A stretch of 64,000 nucleotides of DNA from Kappaphycus alvarezii (Eukaryota; Rhodophyta; Florideophyceae; Gigartinales; Solieriaceae): assembly GCA_002205965.3 (NCBI GenBank), contig NADL03000014.1, positions 310,001 to 374,000 of the forward strand. The letters run 5' to 3'. Below are positions 43,830 to 52,609 of the stretch, piece after piece (positions within the stretch are counted from its first letter, which is position 1; every line of letters begins with the position of its first letter). The position numbers were made by a program, and so were the translations under genes. The notes under the pieces were generated by a model that saw only the letters and a list, made by a program, of their open reading frames with translations, searched no databases and was not told where the DNA came from.

Positions 43830-44675
43830 TTACTTGCGACTAGGCTTTTCGGCCGGACCAGGCTGGTTCCTTCCAGGTCCCTTCGGAGGGCGGCGATTTC
43901 CGGCGGCTTGTTGCTTGTTGAACTCCTTTGCGTAAGCTTGCGAACGGAGCTCGGCGAACTTGTGTTTGGTAGTTCGATACAAATCGGATGCGTAGGGGAA
44001 GTCGTCTTCTCTGAGGTACTTCTGGAGAAGAATAGCCTCTGATTTACCGGATTCCAAGGAGTCGGTGAAGAAATCAACTCGTTCCAATACCCTGGAATAG
44101 GAAGCTTCAAGAAAGTGATGTAGAACTGCGAAGGCCTCGGTAGCGGCTTGGACGTCCTTCGCAGCCAGGGCCTCGGTGACTCGATGGGCACTGGCGAGGG
44201 CGTTTTCACAGTTGTTGCCCACGTTCCAGAGGACTTCAGCTTCCCACCCGTCCCTCTGATCGGCTGTCTTGATGCGTCCAAACAGGCCTTCAGGTTCCGG
44301 AATGAACCTTTTTGCGGGAAAGGGAGCGACGGTAAGAGGTTTCTCGAACTTGTTGAGCTTACCGGTAGCGGCGTAAGCTCGCCGAGTGGCGAAGGTTTCG
44401 CCCACCTGCTCGGCACTTGGGGGCGGCAGTGAAAACTGCAGTTGCCCAACCTTGAAGGCCTCGGCGGCGGCCGTGGCTTGATCGGCGGGATCCGACGGCG
44501 GATCTGCGGCAGCGGAGGGCCCAGCGGCGGGAGCGGCTTGGGCGGAAGGACCGGCACCACCCTTGAGCAAATTGACGACTTCAGAGAGTTGATTCTCGAG
44601 GGTTGAAAACTTGTTTTCGAGGGCGTCGATACGGGAACCGGTTGATGCAGCAGAGGAGGATTCAGCATTAGACAT
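43830..44675 (-). CDS. gag-like protein of YR element
   Basis: ATG at 44675 opens MSNAESSSAASTGSRIDALE, followed by a predicted coiled coil (NKFSTLENQLSEVVNLLKGG), an Ala/Pro linker, and a helical core (EVLWNVGNNCENALASAHRV and FFTDSLESGKSEAILLQKYL). The Lys/Arg/Pro-rich tail ends in RNQPGPAEKPSRK. There is no zinc knuckle, which is common in DIRS-like gag. 281 residues, intact. The open frame extends upstream to 45032 through the direct repeat, but the ATG at 44675 gives the natural N-terminus. It would package the RNA. Confidence 0.65.
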   Translation of the reverse strand: MSNAESSSAASTGSRIDALENKFSTLENQLSEVVNLLKGGAGPSAQAAPAAGPSAAADPPSDPADQATAAAEAFKVGQLQFSLPPPSAEQVGETFATRRAYAATGKLNKFEKPLTVAPFPAKRFIPEPEGLFGRIKTADQRDGWEAEVLWNVGNNCENALASAHRVTEALAAKDVQAATEAFAVLHHFLEASYSRVLERVDFFTDSLESGKSEAILLQKYLREDDFPYASDLYRTTKHKFAELRSQAYAKEFNKQQAAGNRRPPKGPGRNQPGPAEKPSRK

Positions 44676-44742
44676 GGTAAGGGTGTTGTGTTGTGTGAAT
44701 GTCGGCCTAGACGGTGATTCGTCTGGAGCTGGTTCGAAGGAT

Positions 44743-45013
44743 GAGAACAAGCGACGACTTGAGGGACCAGAAGTTGTGCCAAAGGTTTCCAAGTTGTCGG
44801 TTATATAGACCTGTCCGACGGGTTCTGATCGCACATCAAGTCCTTGAGCAACGGTACGCTGCCAACGTGGCCTTATCTCGAGTGGCTTACAGTCCGGCGG
44901 ATGCAAATGCAACCGAGATGCAGACGTGACAGCGTGACTTGCTTCCAGTTGTGGATCACAGCCACGTCGAAGCCCCCTATCATATTCACCCATAATTTTC
45001 CAATCATTCCACC
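44743..45013 (-). repeat. direct repeat Y', 5' side of YR element
   Basis: Identical by eye to 40516-40786, in the same orientation. It ends 68 bp before the gag ATG and would hold the promoter and 5' untranslated region. Its outer border (45013/45014) joins directly to the last 110 bp of the miniature transposon. Confidence 0.85.
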
Positions 45014-45546
45014 AAAACTTTCGAGCTTCCAAAGCATTTACCTTTCCAAAATGTAACGGAAACTGTCCTCATATGAGGACAAAGTGTGCCTCATATGAGG
45101 ACAGTGCATGGTCCAATAGACACGAGCCATGGGGAAAAGGTGACCTTTTATTCAAATGCATAATGACGGGACCGAGCGGCCCTAGCTGGACCTAGTGGGG
45201 CTCAACAGCGCTGAATTGACGCTGGTTGATCATAACGGCAGTGTAGCGTTGCACGAAGGCAGACAACGTGGTGCGAAGTGCACAAAACTCCGTGAATGCG
45301 GGCTTGCCTCGTCTAGCGGCGAATCAAGTTGCGATGTCTTGAAGGATTTGAAGGCCGGTGATGTCAATCTAGCCATAAACATCGAAGGCCAGGGGGCGCA
45401 AGTCGATGCCTTCAGACCGGCATGGGGGGCCATAATAGTTGTGCTTCTTGAGGGTTGCCAGCTCGAGCGTGGATGCACCGCCGTCGGCGAGGTAACTGGG
45501 CTCCAAGCCATGGGGACCTCCGGATAAGTGCGATCCGTCTTCATGG
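45014..45546. repeat. second copy of miniature-transposon end plus R2-like family 2 3' end
   Basis: 45014-45123 repeats 39911-40020 and 45124-45546 repeats 40021-40444, in the same order and orientation, with only a few differences (for example one G fewer near 45132, and an intact CTCATATGAGG palindrome where the left copy has CTCATCATTGAGG). After 45546 the copies part: the left copy has a further 49 bp before the palindrome TGGTGTGTCTCACACCA (40494), whereas here the palindrome (45544-45560) follows at once. The copy carries the same two stops in the family 2 coding end. Confidence 0.85.
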
Positions 45547-45560
45547 TGTGTCTCACACCA

Positions 45561-45741
45561 GCCTTGTGAGATAGTCCCGCCTGACTCTGTCTCCTTTTCA
45601 AACTCTGTCCTACACTGGTGCGCTACATCCTCGGCACAAAAAAATTGGGCGATCCCGCGGAAATGTCTCCTAGTACAGTAATAATTTCAAAAGAAATTGA
45701 AGATTTGCTAGAGTATCCACGGGTGAATACTTGAGTCGAGT
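45561..45741. other. spacer right of the YR element
   Basis: A short AT-rich segment before the start of the next gene. No feature recognised. Confidence 0.4.
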
Positions 45742-46987
45742 CATTTGGCTCAACTCAATACAGCACTTTCGCGCCTCTCAAATACCACAACAAGACAGCA
45801 AAAACCCGTCCAGGCCCTCTCAACCACCACCATCGCTCCAATTCAACCAGCCCATCACCTCCACCCCTACCCCAAAAGAATGCCATCCACCCAACCCTCC
45901 CCCACCATTCCCTCTCCTCCGAATACCACCCCATCCCCAATCCCTAATCCGCTCCCTACTCCTAATCTCCACCCACGCGCACGAGCATCTCGCCAATCTC
46001 CATCTCCCCCCCATAACCCGAACCCAACCCCCACCCAACAAATCCCCACTCTAACCACACCCCAATCCCCCCCGCCTCAAACCCAACCCGTCTTGTACCG
46101 CTTCTCCCACCATGCCACCCACACCACCCCCCACACCCCCATTCTCCCTCCCGCTCTTTGCCACCGCCACACTATCTCACTCGTCCTCACCATATATCTC
46201 ACCTTACCACCCGTCTCTTTTTCCACTCCCTCTCCACACCCTCCCCTTTCCAACCGCCGATCCCTCAAAACTAGCCAAACAGCCCTCTCCATTCTCCTCT
46301 CCTCCGGTCATTCCCTGCGTCCAAACCTCACCGCCGGTTATTACGTCGCCGTCATTCCTCCCCAAACTCATGTCTCGAGCCTACTACGCCCACGAGCACA
46401 ATGACAATGACCATCATGCCGATGATGCAGGCATTTGGCTCCTCACTTCCGGTCAACTGGGATCAATGGCACGCTCTTGCCTGTTTTGCCGACCGTCTCG
46501 CTCGTCGTCGCAACAGACGTTTGGTACGCGACAAAAGTCGCTCCATTCCAATTGGGCTGTCTCCGATTTTGTCATCTTGTACTTTGATGATCAAGGCCGT
46601 GGGGCCCAGGTTCGGCGCGCCTCGATGAAAGTCTGTTGCGGTAAACAGGGCGTTGTCAAGTATCGCGCCGAAATCGGCGGCGGAGGCGAGGGAAGAGATG
46701 CGGTGGGGCGCTTTGTACGTGAGCAGGGGCCCGATGTCGTGCCTACCCCAGTGGAGAGACCTCGCGTTGGCCATCAACAAGTAGAGGGATGGACAGCAAG
46801 TCTGAGACAGATTCGACGAAGAGTGCGACAGAGTCGTGAACGGAATACTGGGCACGCTGTGGATAGTCGTGTCGACAACGCTCTACTCGATGATTACGCG
46901 AGGCGTCTTCCCACGATAGCGGAAGCTTTAGTAATCTCGCAGCAGAGGTCGACCAGTCGGATTCCTCTGGCGAGGACGATACAATGA
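45742..46987 (+). pseudogene. unknown host-like gene, frame not resolved
   Basis: About 1.2 kb with protein-like sequence distributed over all three plus frames, so I cannot give one product. The 5' half is extremely C-rich and codes Pro/Ser/His/Thr-rich segments (SLIRSLLLISTHAHEHLANL is one of the more natural). The middle has LSILLSSGHSLRPNLTAGYY, then VNWDQWHALACFADRLARRR. The 3' half is G-rich: SNWAVSDFVILYFDDQGRGA and DNALLDDYARRLPTIAEALV, with a stop at 46985. The C-rich to G-rich change matches the coding direction of the two neighbouring genes and supports the plus strand. Open minus frames (46463-47054) are alternatives. No family is recognised. Confidence 0.35.
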
Positions 46988-46999
46988 ATGACCTGTGTT

Positions 47000-47313
47000 T
47001 AAAGTATTTAACAGTAGCTACGCTGATGAGATTCAAAGGCGTCGCGATCCCCACTCCCGATCTGGATACATGACCGCCACCGGGTAAAGGCTAACTTTCG
47101 AGTGCGCCAATAACTCTGCTCCACTGTCAATCACAAGACTAATAAACAAAAATGACACTCGCCCAGACTCTCTATCGATGAAACGCTCCAGACTGGTCCA
47201 CCACCATGTCCACAGTCCAACCTTGAATCGAGACTAGGCTTGACAAAAATTGCGCCAACATAAAGCCACCCGAAATTGCCGCTCCCGTACATCCCCACTA
47301 CACATCCGGAGAG
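47000..47313. other. intergenic spacer
   Basis: About 300 bp between the 3' ends of two convergent genes. No feature beyond short AT-rich words (AATAAACAAAAATG at about 47139) which may act as a polyadenylation region. Confidence 0.35.
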
Positions 47314-48634
47314 TTAGTCCTTGAGCACTGCGGAGCGATACGGATGTCTCAACTTTCTCAAAGCCCTCGACTCAATCTGCCTGACTCTCTCCTTGGAGAC
47401 ATCAAAAACGCGACCAATTTCCTCAAGGTCTTTGCCCTGCCGTCATCCAAACCGTACCTCATACGCACGACATCCCTCTCCCTGGGATGCAAACTATTGA
47501 CGACATGCTCCAAATCATCCCTCAAAGAACTCTCGACCAGATCCTCCGGGGCGGCCTCGTCACTCTCCAAGACGTCACTCAACAACAAGCCGTCTCTTCA
47601 GTATTGTCAAGGACAGTCCAACGGATATCTTCTGCATACTAACCCTGGCTTGCCTCAACTTTTGCAAGGTGATGCCACAATACTCTGCCAACTCTGCCTC
47701 CACGGGGTCTCCCCAACTCATAACTCAACTCCTTTGTCGCCCTCCGAATCGCAGTAATAGTATCATACAAATGGACCGGCAAACGAATCGTCCTCGACTG
47801 ATCAGCCACACAACGACTAACAGCCTGTCGCACCCACCACGTAGCATAGGTCGAAAACTTGAAACCTCTATCCGCATCAAACTTTTCACAAGCGCGAATA
47901 AGACCAAAAGTACCCTCCTGAATCAAGTCGCCCATAGGCACACCCAGTGGAATACTTTTTCGCAATACTCACAACGAGACGCAAATTACACACAATCATT
48001 CTCTCCTTTGCCTGACGACACTCCGCCAACCTGGTTGCAAACTCGTCGCGATCCACGGCGACATAATCGGCCCACTCTGCCGTAGTGGGTGTACACCCGG
48101 TGGAATCCACCATCTCATCACGTTTCTCCTGCCATTCCATAAGCTGTTTAATCTTGCGTCCGAGCTGAACCTCCTGATCCGAGGTTAACAAGCCCGGTTC
48201 CGAAATGAGTTGCAAGTACCAACGCACGCTATTATCAAGCTGTGACGAGTGCTTCCTGGCGAGGTACGGTGTTTCACAGGCGTGGTGTCGACATGTTGCG
48301 AATGAGGGGTTGTGCGAGGGTGGGGGTTTGGAACGACGGGGACGTGTGCGACGACGGGAGGGGGTGTTTGTTTTGGGGGGTGGGGGGGGGATGGGGTTGT
48401 CGAAGGGGGGAGAGGGAGGCGGGGTTTGGGGGGGGGATGTTTTGGAGGGGGGGGTTGTTGCGGTGGGAGGTGCGTTTTGGGGGCGGCCTCTGCGTTTGGG
48501 GCGGCGATTAGGGTTGGGGGGGTGGTGGTGATATGAGGGCGGGGGAGGTGTGGGTGGAGGAGGGGGGAGGGGGTGTGTGGGGTGGAGGGGAGGAGCGGTG
48601 TTGTGGTGCTGATAAAGGTTGGGGTACGGTACAT
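47314..48634 (-). pseudogene. sigma-70 family RNA polymerase sigma factor, probably plastid-targeted, frameshifted
   Basis: Regions in order on the minus strand: 1.2 (VRWYLQLISEPGLLTSDQE), 2.1-2.4 ([49 protein letters not shown]), 3 ([20 protein letters not shown], then [18 protein letters not shown]) and 4 ([20 protein letters not shown], then [20 protein letters not shown]), ending with a stop at 47314. Frame changes of 1-2 bases fall at about 47.95, 47.73, 47.60 and 47.44 kb, with no missing protein, so they are not introns. The ATG at 48634 starts MYRTPTFISTTTPLLPST, Ser/Thr-rich and fitting a transit peptide. It would direct plastid-encoded polymerase to promoters. The Pro-rich N-terminus argues against bacterial contamination. 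Confidence 0.75.
48360..48600 (+). repeat. G-run tract (complement of Pro-rich coding sequence)
   Basis: The plus strand has many runs of three or more G (GGGGGGTGGGGGGGGG near 48376 and others up to about 48590). It is the template side of the Pro-rich N-terminal part of the sigma factor gene. It could form G-quadruplexes on the plus strand. Codons on the minus strand are mainly CCN, CAC and ACC. Confidence 0.7.
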
Positions 48635-48639
48635 GTTTG

Positions 48640-49059
48640 GGTGGGGATGGGGATAGGGTCGGATGGAGGGGGGTGTCGGTGTGGAGAGAGATAAAAAAGG
48701 AGAGGGAGATGGGGGAAATGGAAGGTAAGGGTTGGTCGAGGCGGCGAATCTCGACGGCCGCTGGTTGGACAATTGACCTCGTCAGGTACAGGCATTGCCA
48801 CTCACTGCCAACCAACTAGTGGCTCTCTGCCTCGCACTTGTAGATACTTGACTCAACCGCCATCAATCCCGTACCCTCCCACTGCACCTCATCGACAAAA
48901 TCCCCGCCCATCCACACGTATTACACATGGTATATCTGGTACTTGTACACGTATGTATTCTTCATTACAGTGTACTGTAATGAATCACATTTTAGATCAA
49001 ATTGTTGACATCAAATTCATCGCGTCGCCTCTCCTCGCATCGCCTCCACCAATCTCACA
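48640..49059. other. divergent intergenic region between sigma factor and PUS10 genes
   Basis: The sigma factor gene starts leftwards at 48634 and the PUS10 gene starts rightwards at 49060, so this 425 bp probably holds both promoters. A palindromic CATTACAGTGTACTGTAATG lies at 48963-48982. No clear TATA box. Confidence 0.45.
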
Positions 49060-50516
49060 ATGACCGCCTCCGCCGCCCTCCGCAACGCCTGCCCCAGATG
49101 CCTTCTTCGTCTCCAAAACAATCGCACCGTCAACACTACCAATCTCCCCAACCCCATCCCCAAACCCGCCCTGTCCCCTCTGCTTCAACATCCTTCACGA
49201 TTCGACCCTACTCAACATATCCCAATCCCTGCCCTCCCATTTAAGCACCATCACGACTCGCGTTTCAAAATCAACGCCACAATCCCCCTCACCCTCTCCC
49301 TCCTCCGTCCGCATCTCATCTCCCTTGTCACCCCCATGAACCAGCCCCAGTCTCCCTACGTGAGGCCCTGAAATGGTCCCTCTCCCCTCTCATCTCCACC
49401 CACACCACCCTCGTCTACCACCCCGACTCGCCTTTATTCCTCGACCTCTCCTTCCAACATCCCTCCTGCACCCTCGATCTCCAGCCCCTCAACTCCCATC
49501 TCTCATCCCCACCCCGCAAAAAGCATCGCCCTCGCTCTCATCACACCCACACCCCCTTCCTCCTACCCCGGTCAAACCACCATCCCTCCTTCCTGTCTTA
49601 CCAACCTACTCCAAACCCTCCCTGCAGACACCTGCGTTCCCTTTACACCCCTCCTTGCCCTCCTTCCCCTCCCCGTCACACCCGGCTACATGGTCTCTGC
49701 AACTCTCCGTCGCCCCGTTGCTTCTCGCAGGCTTACAACAAGCTTCCAGGCTCATGTCTCAAACCCCATGGTATGTCGATCCTCCCTCCCATCCTCCACA
49801 CTCTGTCCCTCCACCTCCCCCACGATGTCCACGCTCGTCACAAACGGACCGCCTTGAGCGTCGAGGATGTCGTCGTCCAAGGCATTCGCAAAGTCCTGCA
49901 ACCGCACGCTGTCACATTCACTGCGGGTGGACGCGAGGATGTTGATGTGAGAATGCTTGGTAGGGGGCGTCCTTTTGTCGTTGAGGTCTTGAATTCAAAC
50001 GTTGTGCCGCACAAAGTTACACCGCAAATGGTTGCTACTATGGTTGACGTGTCTCATGCCATGGCCAGTGCTGTCGTTATCAATGGGTTGAGGGTTGTCG
50101 ACCGCGCTTATTTTGCGAAAATGAAGGCGTTTGAAACGGAGAAGCGAAAGTGTTACCGCTGTGTGGTGTGGACGGGAAAGGAATTGGAGGAGGAGGATTT
50201 GAGAGCGGCTTTGGAGGTGGACGGGGGGGTTTTGTTGAAGCAGAAAACTCCGTTGAGGGTTTTGCATCGGAGGACACAGGCTGTGAGAGAGACAGATTTG
50301 GCAATTGAAAGTTGTCAGGCTGGTGGAGAAGAGGTGTTTGTTTTGGATGTTGTGGCCGCTGCTGGTACATACATTAAGGAATTTGTGCATGGCGATAATG
50401 GACGTACAGTGCCAAATGTGGCGACTATGTTGGGGTGCGAGGCGGATATTTTGCAGCTAGATGTCCTGGATATATATGGAGTCGATACAGCAAATGGCAG
50501 CGTGAATGGTGGATAG
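49060..50516 (+). pseudogene. PUS10: tRNA pseudouridine synthase PUS10, frameshifted in its N-terminal half
   Basis: ATG at 49060 opens MTASAALRNACPRCLLRL with the CX2C start of the family. The sense then moves to another frame with VSLREALKWSLSPLIS and DSPLFLDLSFQHP. A SRLMSQTPWYVD motif follows at about 49.75 kb, where YNKL just before it is in a different frame. The C-terminal half is one clean frame to 50516: SVEDVVVQGIRKV, GREDVDVRMLGRGRPFVVE (pseudouridine synthase motif with the catalytic Asp), LKQKTPLRVLHRRTQAVRET and AAGTYIKEFVHGDNGRT. It converts specific tRNA uridines (54/55) to pseudouridine in archaea and many eukaryotes. An intron with GTATGT at 49771 was considered, but the multiple frame jumps favour indels. 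Confidence 0.75.
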
Positions 50517-50795
50517 CTCGGTTTGGGGAGGTGAACGCAGAAACCGCGAGGGCGGTTCCTTGGCGGCAATTTGGCAGGGGAAGGGGGTCACTGTCTATTT
50601 TTTGGTTTTTAACGAGTAGGGATCTAGCAACTAAGGGAAGCAATGGTTTGGATGGGCATGGATACGCCTCGTGGTGCCCGTGGATATCACATTGGCTTCC
50701 CATGGCTTGCATGCAATGAAGCGAGAAGCTGAGCAGTTGCGAAATCCTCCTGACTAGGACAAAGCACCCACCCTCAAAAATTTGGTGTGGACTTG

Positions 50796-51273
50796 TCACC
50801 GCCGTCGAATCTCTAGAATCTCGCTGTCGTCAGACTTGGGGTCGCCGTATTCAACCTCGGGCAACGTCTCTTTCTCCAGTAAATCATGGCAAGCGCACAG
50901 GCAAGGTCGTCTGGACGCCGGTAAATTGCAACCGATGATGCTGTTTCCCTCACCATAACAGCGTGAGAAGTGGATGTCATCCTCGAGACGTTGAAATATC
51001 CAGCGTGCGATAAATTCGGCCGTGGACTATCTGTTCCCAGGTGTCGTTGAGGTGGTGGTGATCCAAATACTTGCCCACAAGCGGCTTTACCACATCTGAG
51101 ATGTGCTTGAAATCGGTCAACATATTGGTACCAGGGCCTGCCTTTTGCAGCGATGGGCCGGAAACTTCAATAGTCACAGAGTAACTGTGTCCATGCACGT
51201 TGGCGCACTTGCCATCGTGATGCACCAGTTGATGCGAGGCCTCAAATGTAAAGGTTTTCTGTAATTGAAACAT
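50796..51273 (-). pseudogene. 6-pyruvoyl-tetrahydropterin synthase / QueD-like, frameshifted
   Basis: ATG at 51273 opens MFQLQKTFTFEASHQLVHHD, then GKCANVHGHSYSVTIEVSG. The His residues of EASH and HGH are the zinc ligands and the Cys of KCANVHGH is the catalytic residue. NMLTDFKHISDVVKPLVGKY and LDHHHLNDT complete the core. After LNDT the frame breaks, but TAEFIARWIFQRLEDDI is read in the next frame to a stop at 50796. The reaction converts 7,8-dihydroneopterin triphosphate to 6-pyruvoyl-tetrahydropterin, or to the queuosine precursor in QueD. The frame is open upstream of the ATG to 51501, which may be a targeting extension. The C-terminal ETS-type motif is not visible. Confidence 0.75.
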
Positions 51274-52609
51274 GTCAAGGCGCACCGTGGCACAGTGCGG
51301 CGTGCAACGCCGTGTGTGTGCCAGATACACTTGGGAATTGCAGGGCGTGTGACGAGGCGGGTCTGGTGAAGAAGGGCAGTGGCATTCAAACCAAGGGAAT
51401 ACTGTTGGCTCAGAGCTGCGATGAGGAGGCAGCGGCGATCGCACCGAGTGATTCTGCTCATGATTGGAACGGGCTTTTTTTGATTCGTTACAGATATTCA
51501 CAGCAGAGAAAAGTCATAAGTTTTCCAATCCCTGGCTTGCGAAAATGTAGCTCTGGTGATCTGCCGCGTACTGCTTCCAGTTGCCTACACCGCCATTATC
51601 CCTGCTCGTTGCCTTGATAACAACCACGACAACTGCCGTCACGCGAGGTCGTCGGGCGGGATATAAACCCTGTGCACAGTGTGCATGCTGCACAACCTAT
51701 TGCGGAGGGCGTCGCCTCCCCGCGGCATCGACCCAGCCCCGCGCAAAGTGATCTCTGCTTCCGGGACTTTGGGCGATCTCTCACTTGCGGGTCGAGTGTG
51801 TTAGCACCGCTATCACTGCCTCCTACATATATCAAACAAACATTCAACACACTTTATACGGCAGCCGACTTGACGGCAACGGCTCAGATCGTTATTCCAG
51901 GGCCCTTTATTTGTTAGATTGCCTACCGTACAAAATACCAGAGTCTGGTCTGAGATGAGGCCCTGGAATGTCACACGGTGGCCTCAACTCGTCTTGGGAA
52001 GTTTTGACCGGAGGAAAGCCCTGCCAATAGCTGCTGATTGTACGATATGATGCCCGGTACATTTTTGCTTGCAACAAAATCATTGCTTACCTCGGCAAAT
52101 ATCTTCGTGTTGCAATCGCTGGAACGGTACCCAGAAGAATATGGACAGGGCCAGATTTGTCTAGTGCGGATTGTCTTTCAATTGCGGTCGCTTCGGTTTC
52201 GGGACAAATGCGTTAGGTTTACCAGGTATCGTTGAGATGAGTACAATTTCCAGGAATTAAAAGAAAGAGCGTTTTGTCTCGGAGGGGATGACTCTCTCGG
52301 GTCACTGAACCTCTTCCCGTACCCCAATTTGACGTCGGTAACCTACTGGATTCAAATGTAGAATCGTGCCGTAGTGGGTGCTGTTTGAAACTGGTGGTGA
52401 GGACGGAGTCGCTTTTGTCGAGGGATTTTTGTATTACAATAGCACTAGCTATACTGCAGAGTATTGCACGTGACACCACACGCTGAGTCGAGTCAGTCCG
52501 AGAGTTGCGCTAATCTTTACTCTTTCCGCGGTCATTCAGCATCGTGTCTTGACATTTGTCGAACCTTGGACGGTATCAGTCACAAATAATGGCTGACAGC
52601 GGTATCTAT
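51274..52609. other. no supported gene; TATA-like element at 51661
   Basis: GGATATAAACCC at about 51659-51670 on the plus strand resembles a TATA box. A short ATG frame of 39 codons at 51688 and an 81-codon frame (51672-51917) lie after it, but neither shows a domain. Frames of 65-86 codons at 52.0-52.5 kb are unremarkable. Confidence 0.35.

Larger units (their letters stand above)
40516..45013 (-). mobile_element. YR (DIRS-like) retroelement with direct terminal repeats
   Basis: A tyrosine-recombinase retroelement transcribed on the minus strand: gag, RT-RNase H, recombinase. The 271-bp sequences at 44743-45013 and 40516-40786 are direct repeats, identical as far as I can read, one just upstream of gag and one just after the recombinase. 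This favours a PAT/Ngaro-like type with direct repeats over the DIRS-1 type with inverted ones. The element has no LTR-type integrase and no target duplication. Gag and RT are intact; only the recombinase is frameshifted. This is by far the youngest-looking element in the window. Confidence 0.75.

Noticed and set aside
41309..44782. A single 1157-residue protein on the minus strand
   Set aside because: Only its end has recombinase sense. The rest overlaps the clear gag and RT proteins in other frames and is low-complexity Ser/Arg/Pro sequence. Kept as a finding about an open frame, not as a gene.
45230..45601. 123-codon minus-strand frame as a gene
   Set aside because: It reads the R2-like family 2 end in the wrong frame; the correct frame has the family's endonuclease sense with two stops.
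48205..48536. Gly/Trp-rich open frames on the plus strand
   Set aside because: They mirror the Pro-rich N-terminal coding sequence of the sigma factor gene on the minus strand.
49771..49857. Short intron in PUS10 (GTATGT...AG)
   Set aside because: Splicing would replace the expected QTPW to SVEDV joint by TPC-VEDV, and other frame jumps nearby cannot be introns.
47314..51273. Bacterial contamination (sigma factor and QueD-like genes)
   Set aside because: PUS10 is archaeal/eukaryotic, the sigma factor has a long Pro-rich transit-like extension, and the same strand-skew pattern joins the genes.
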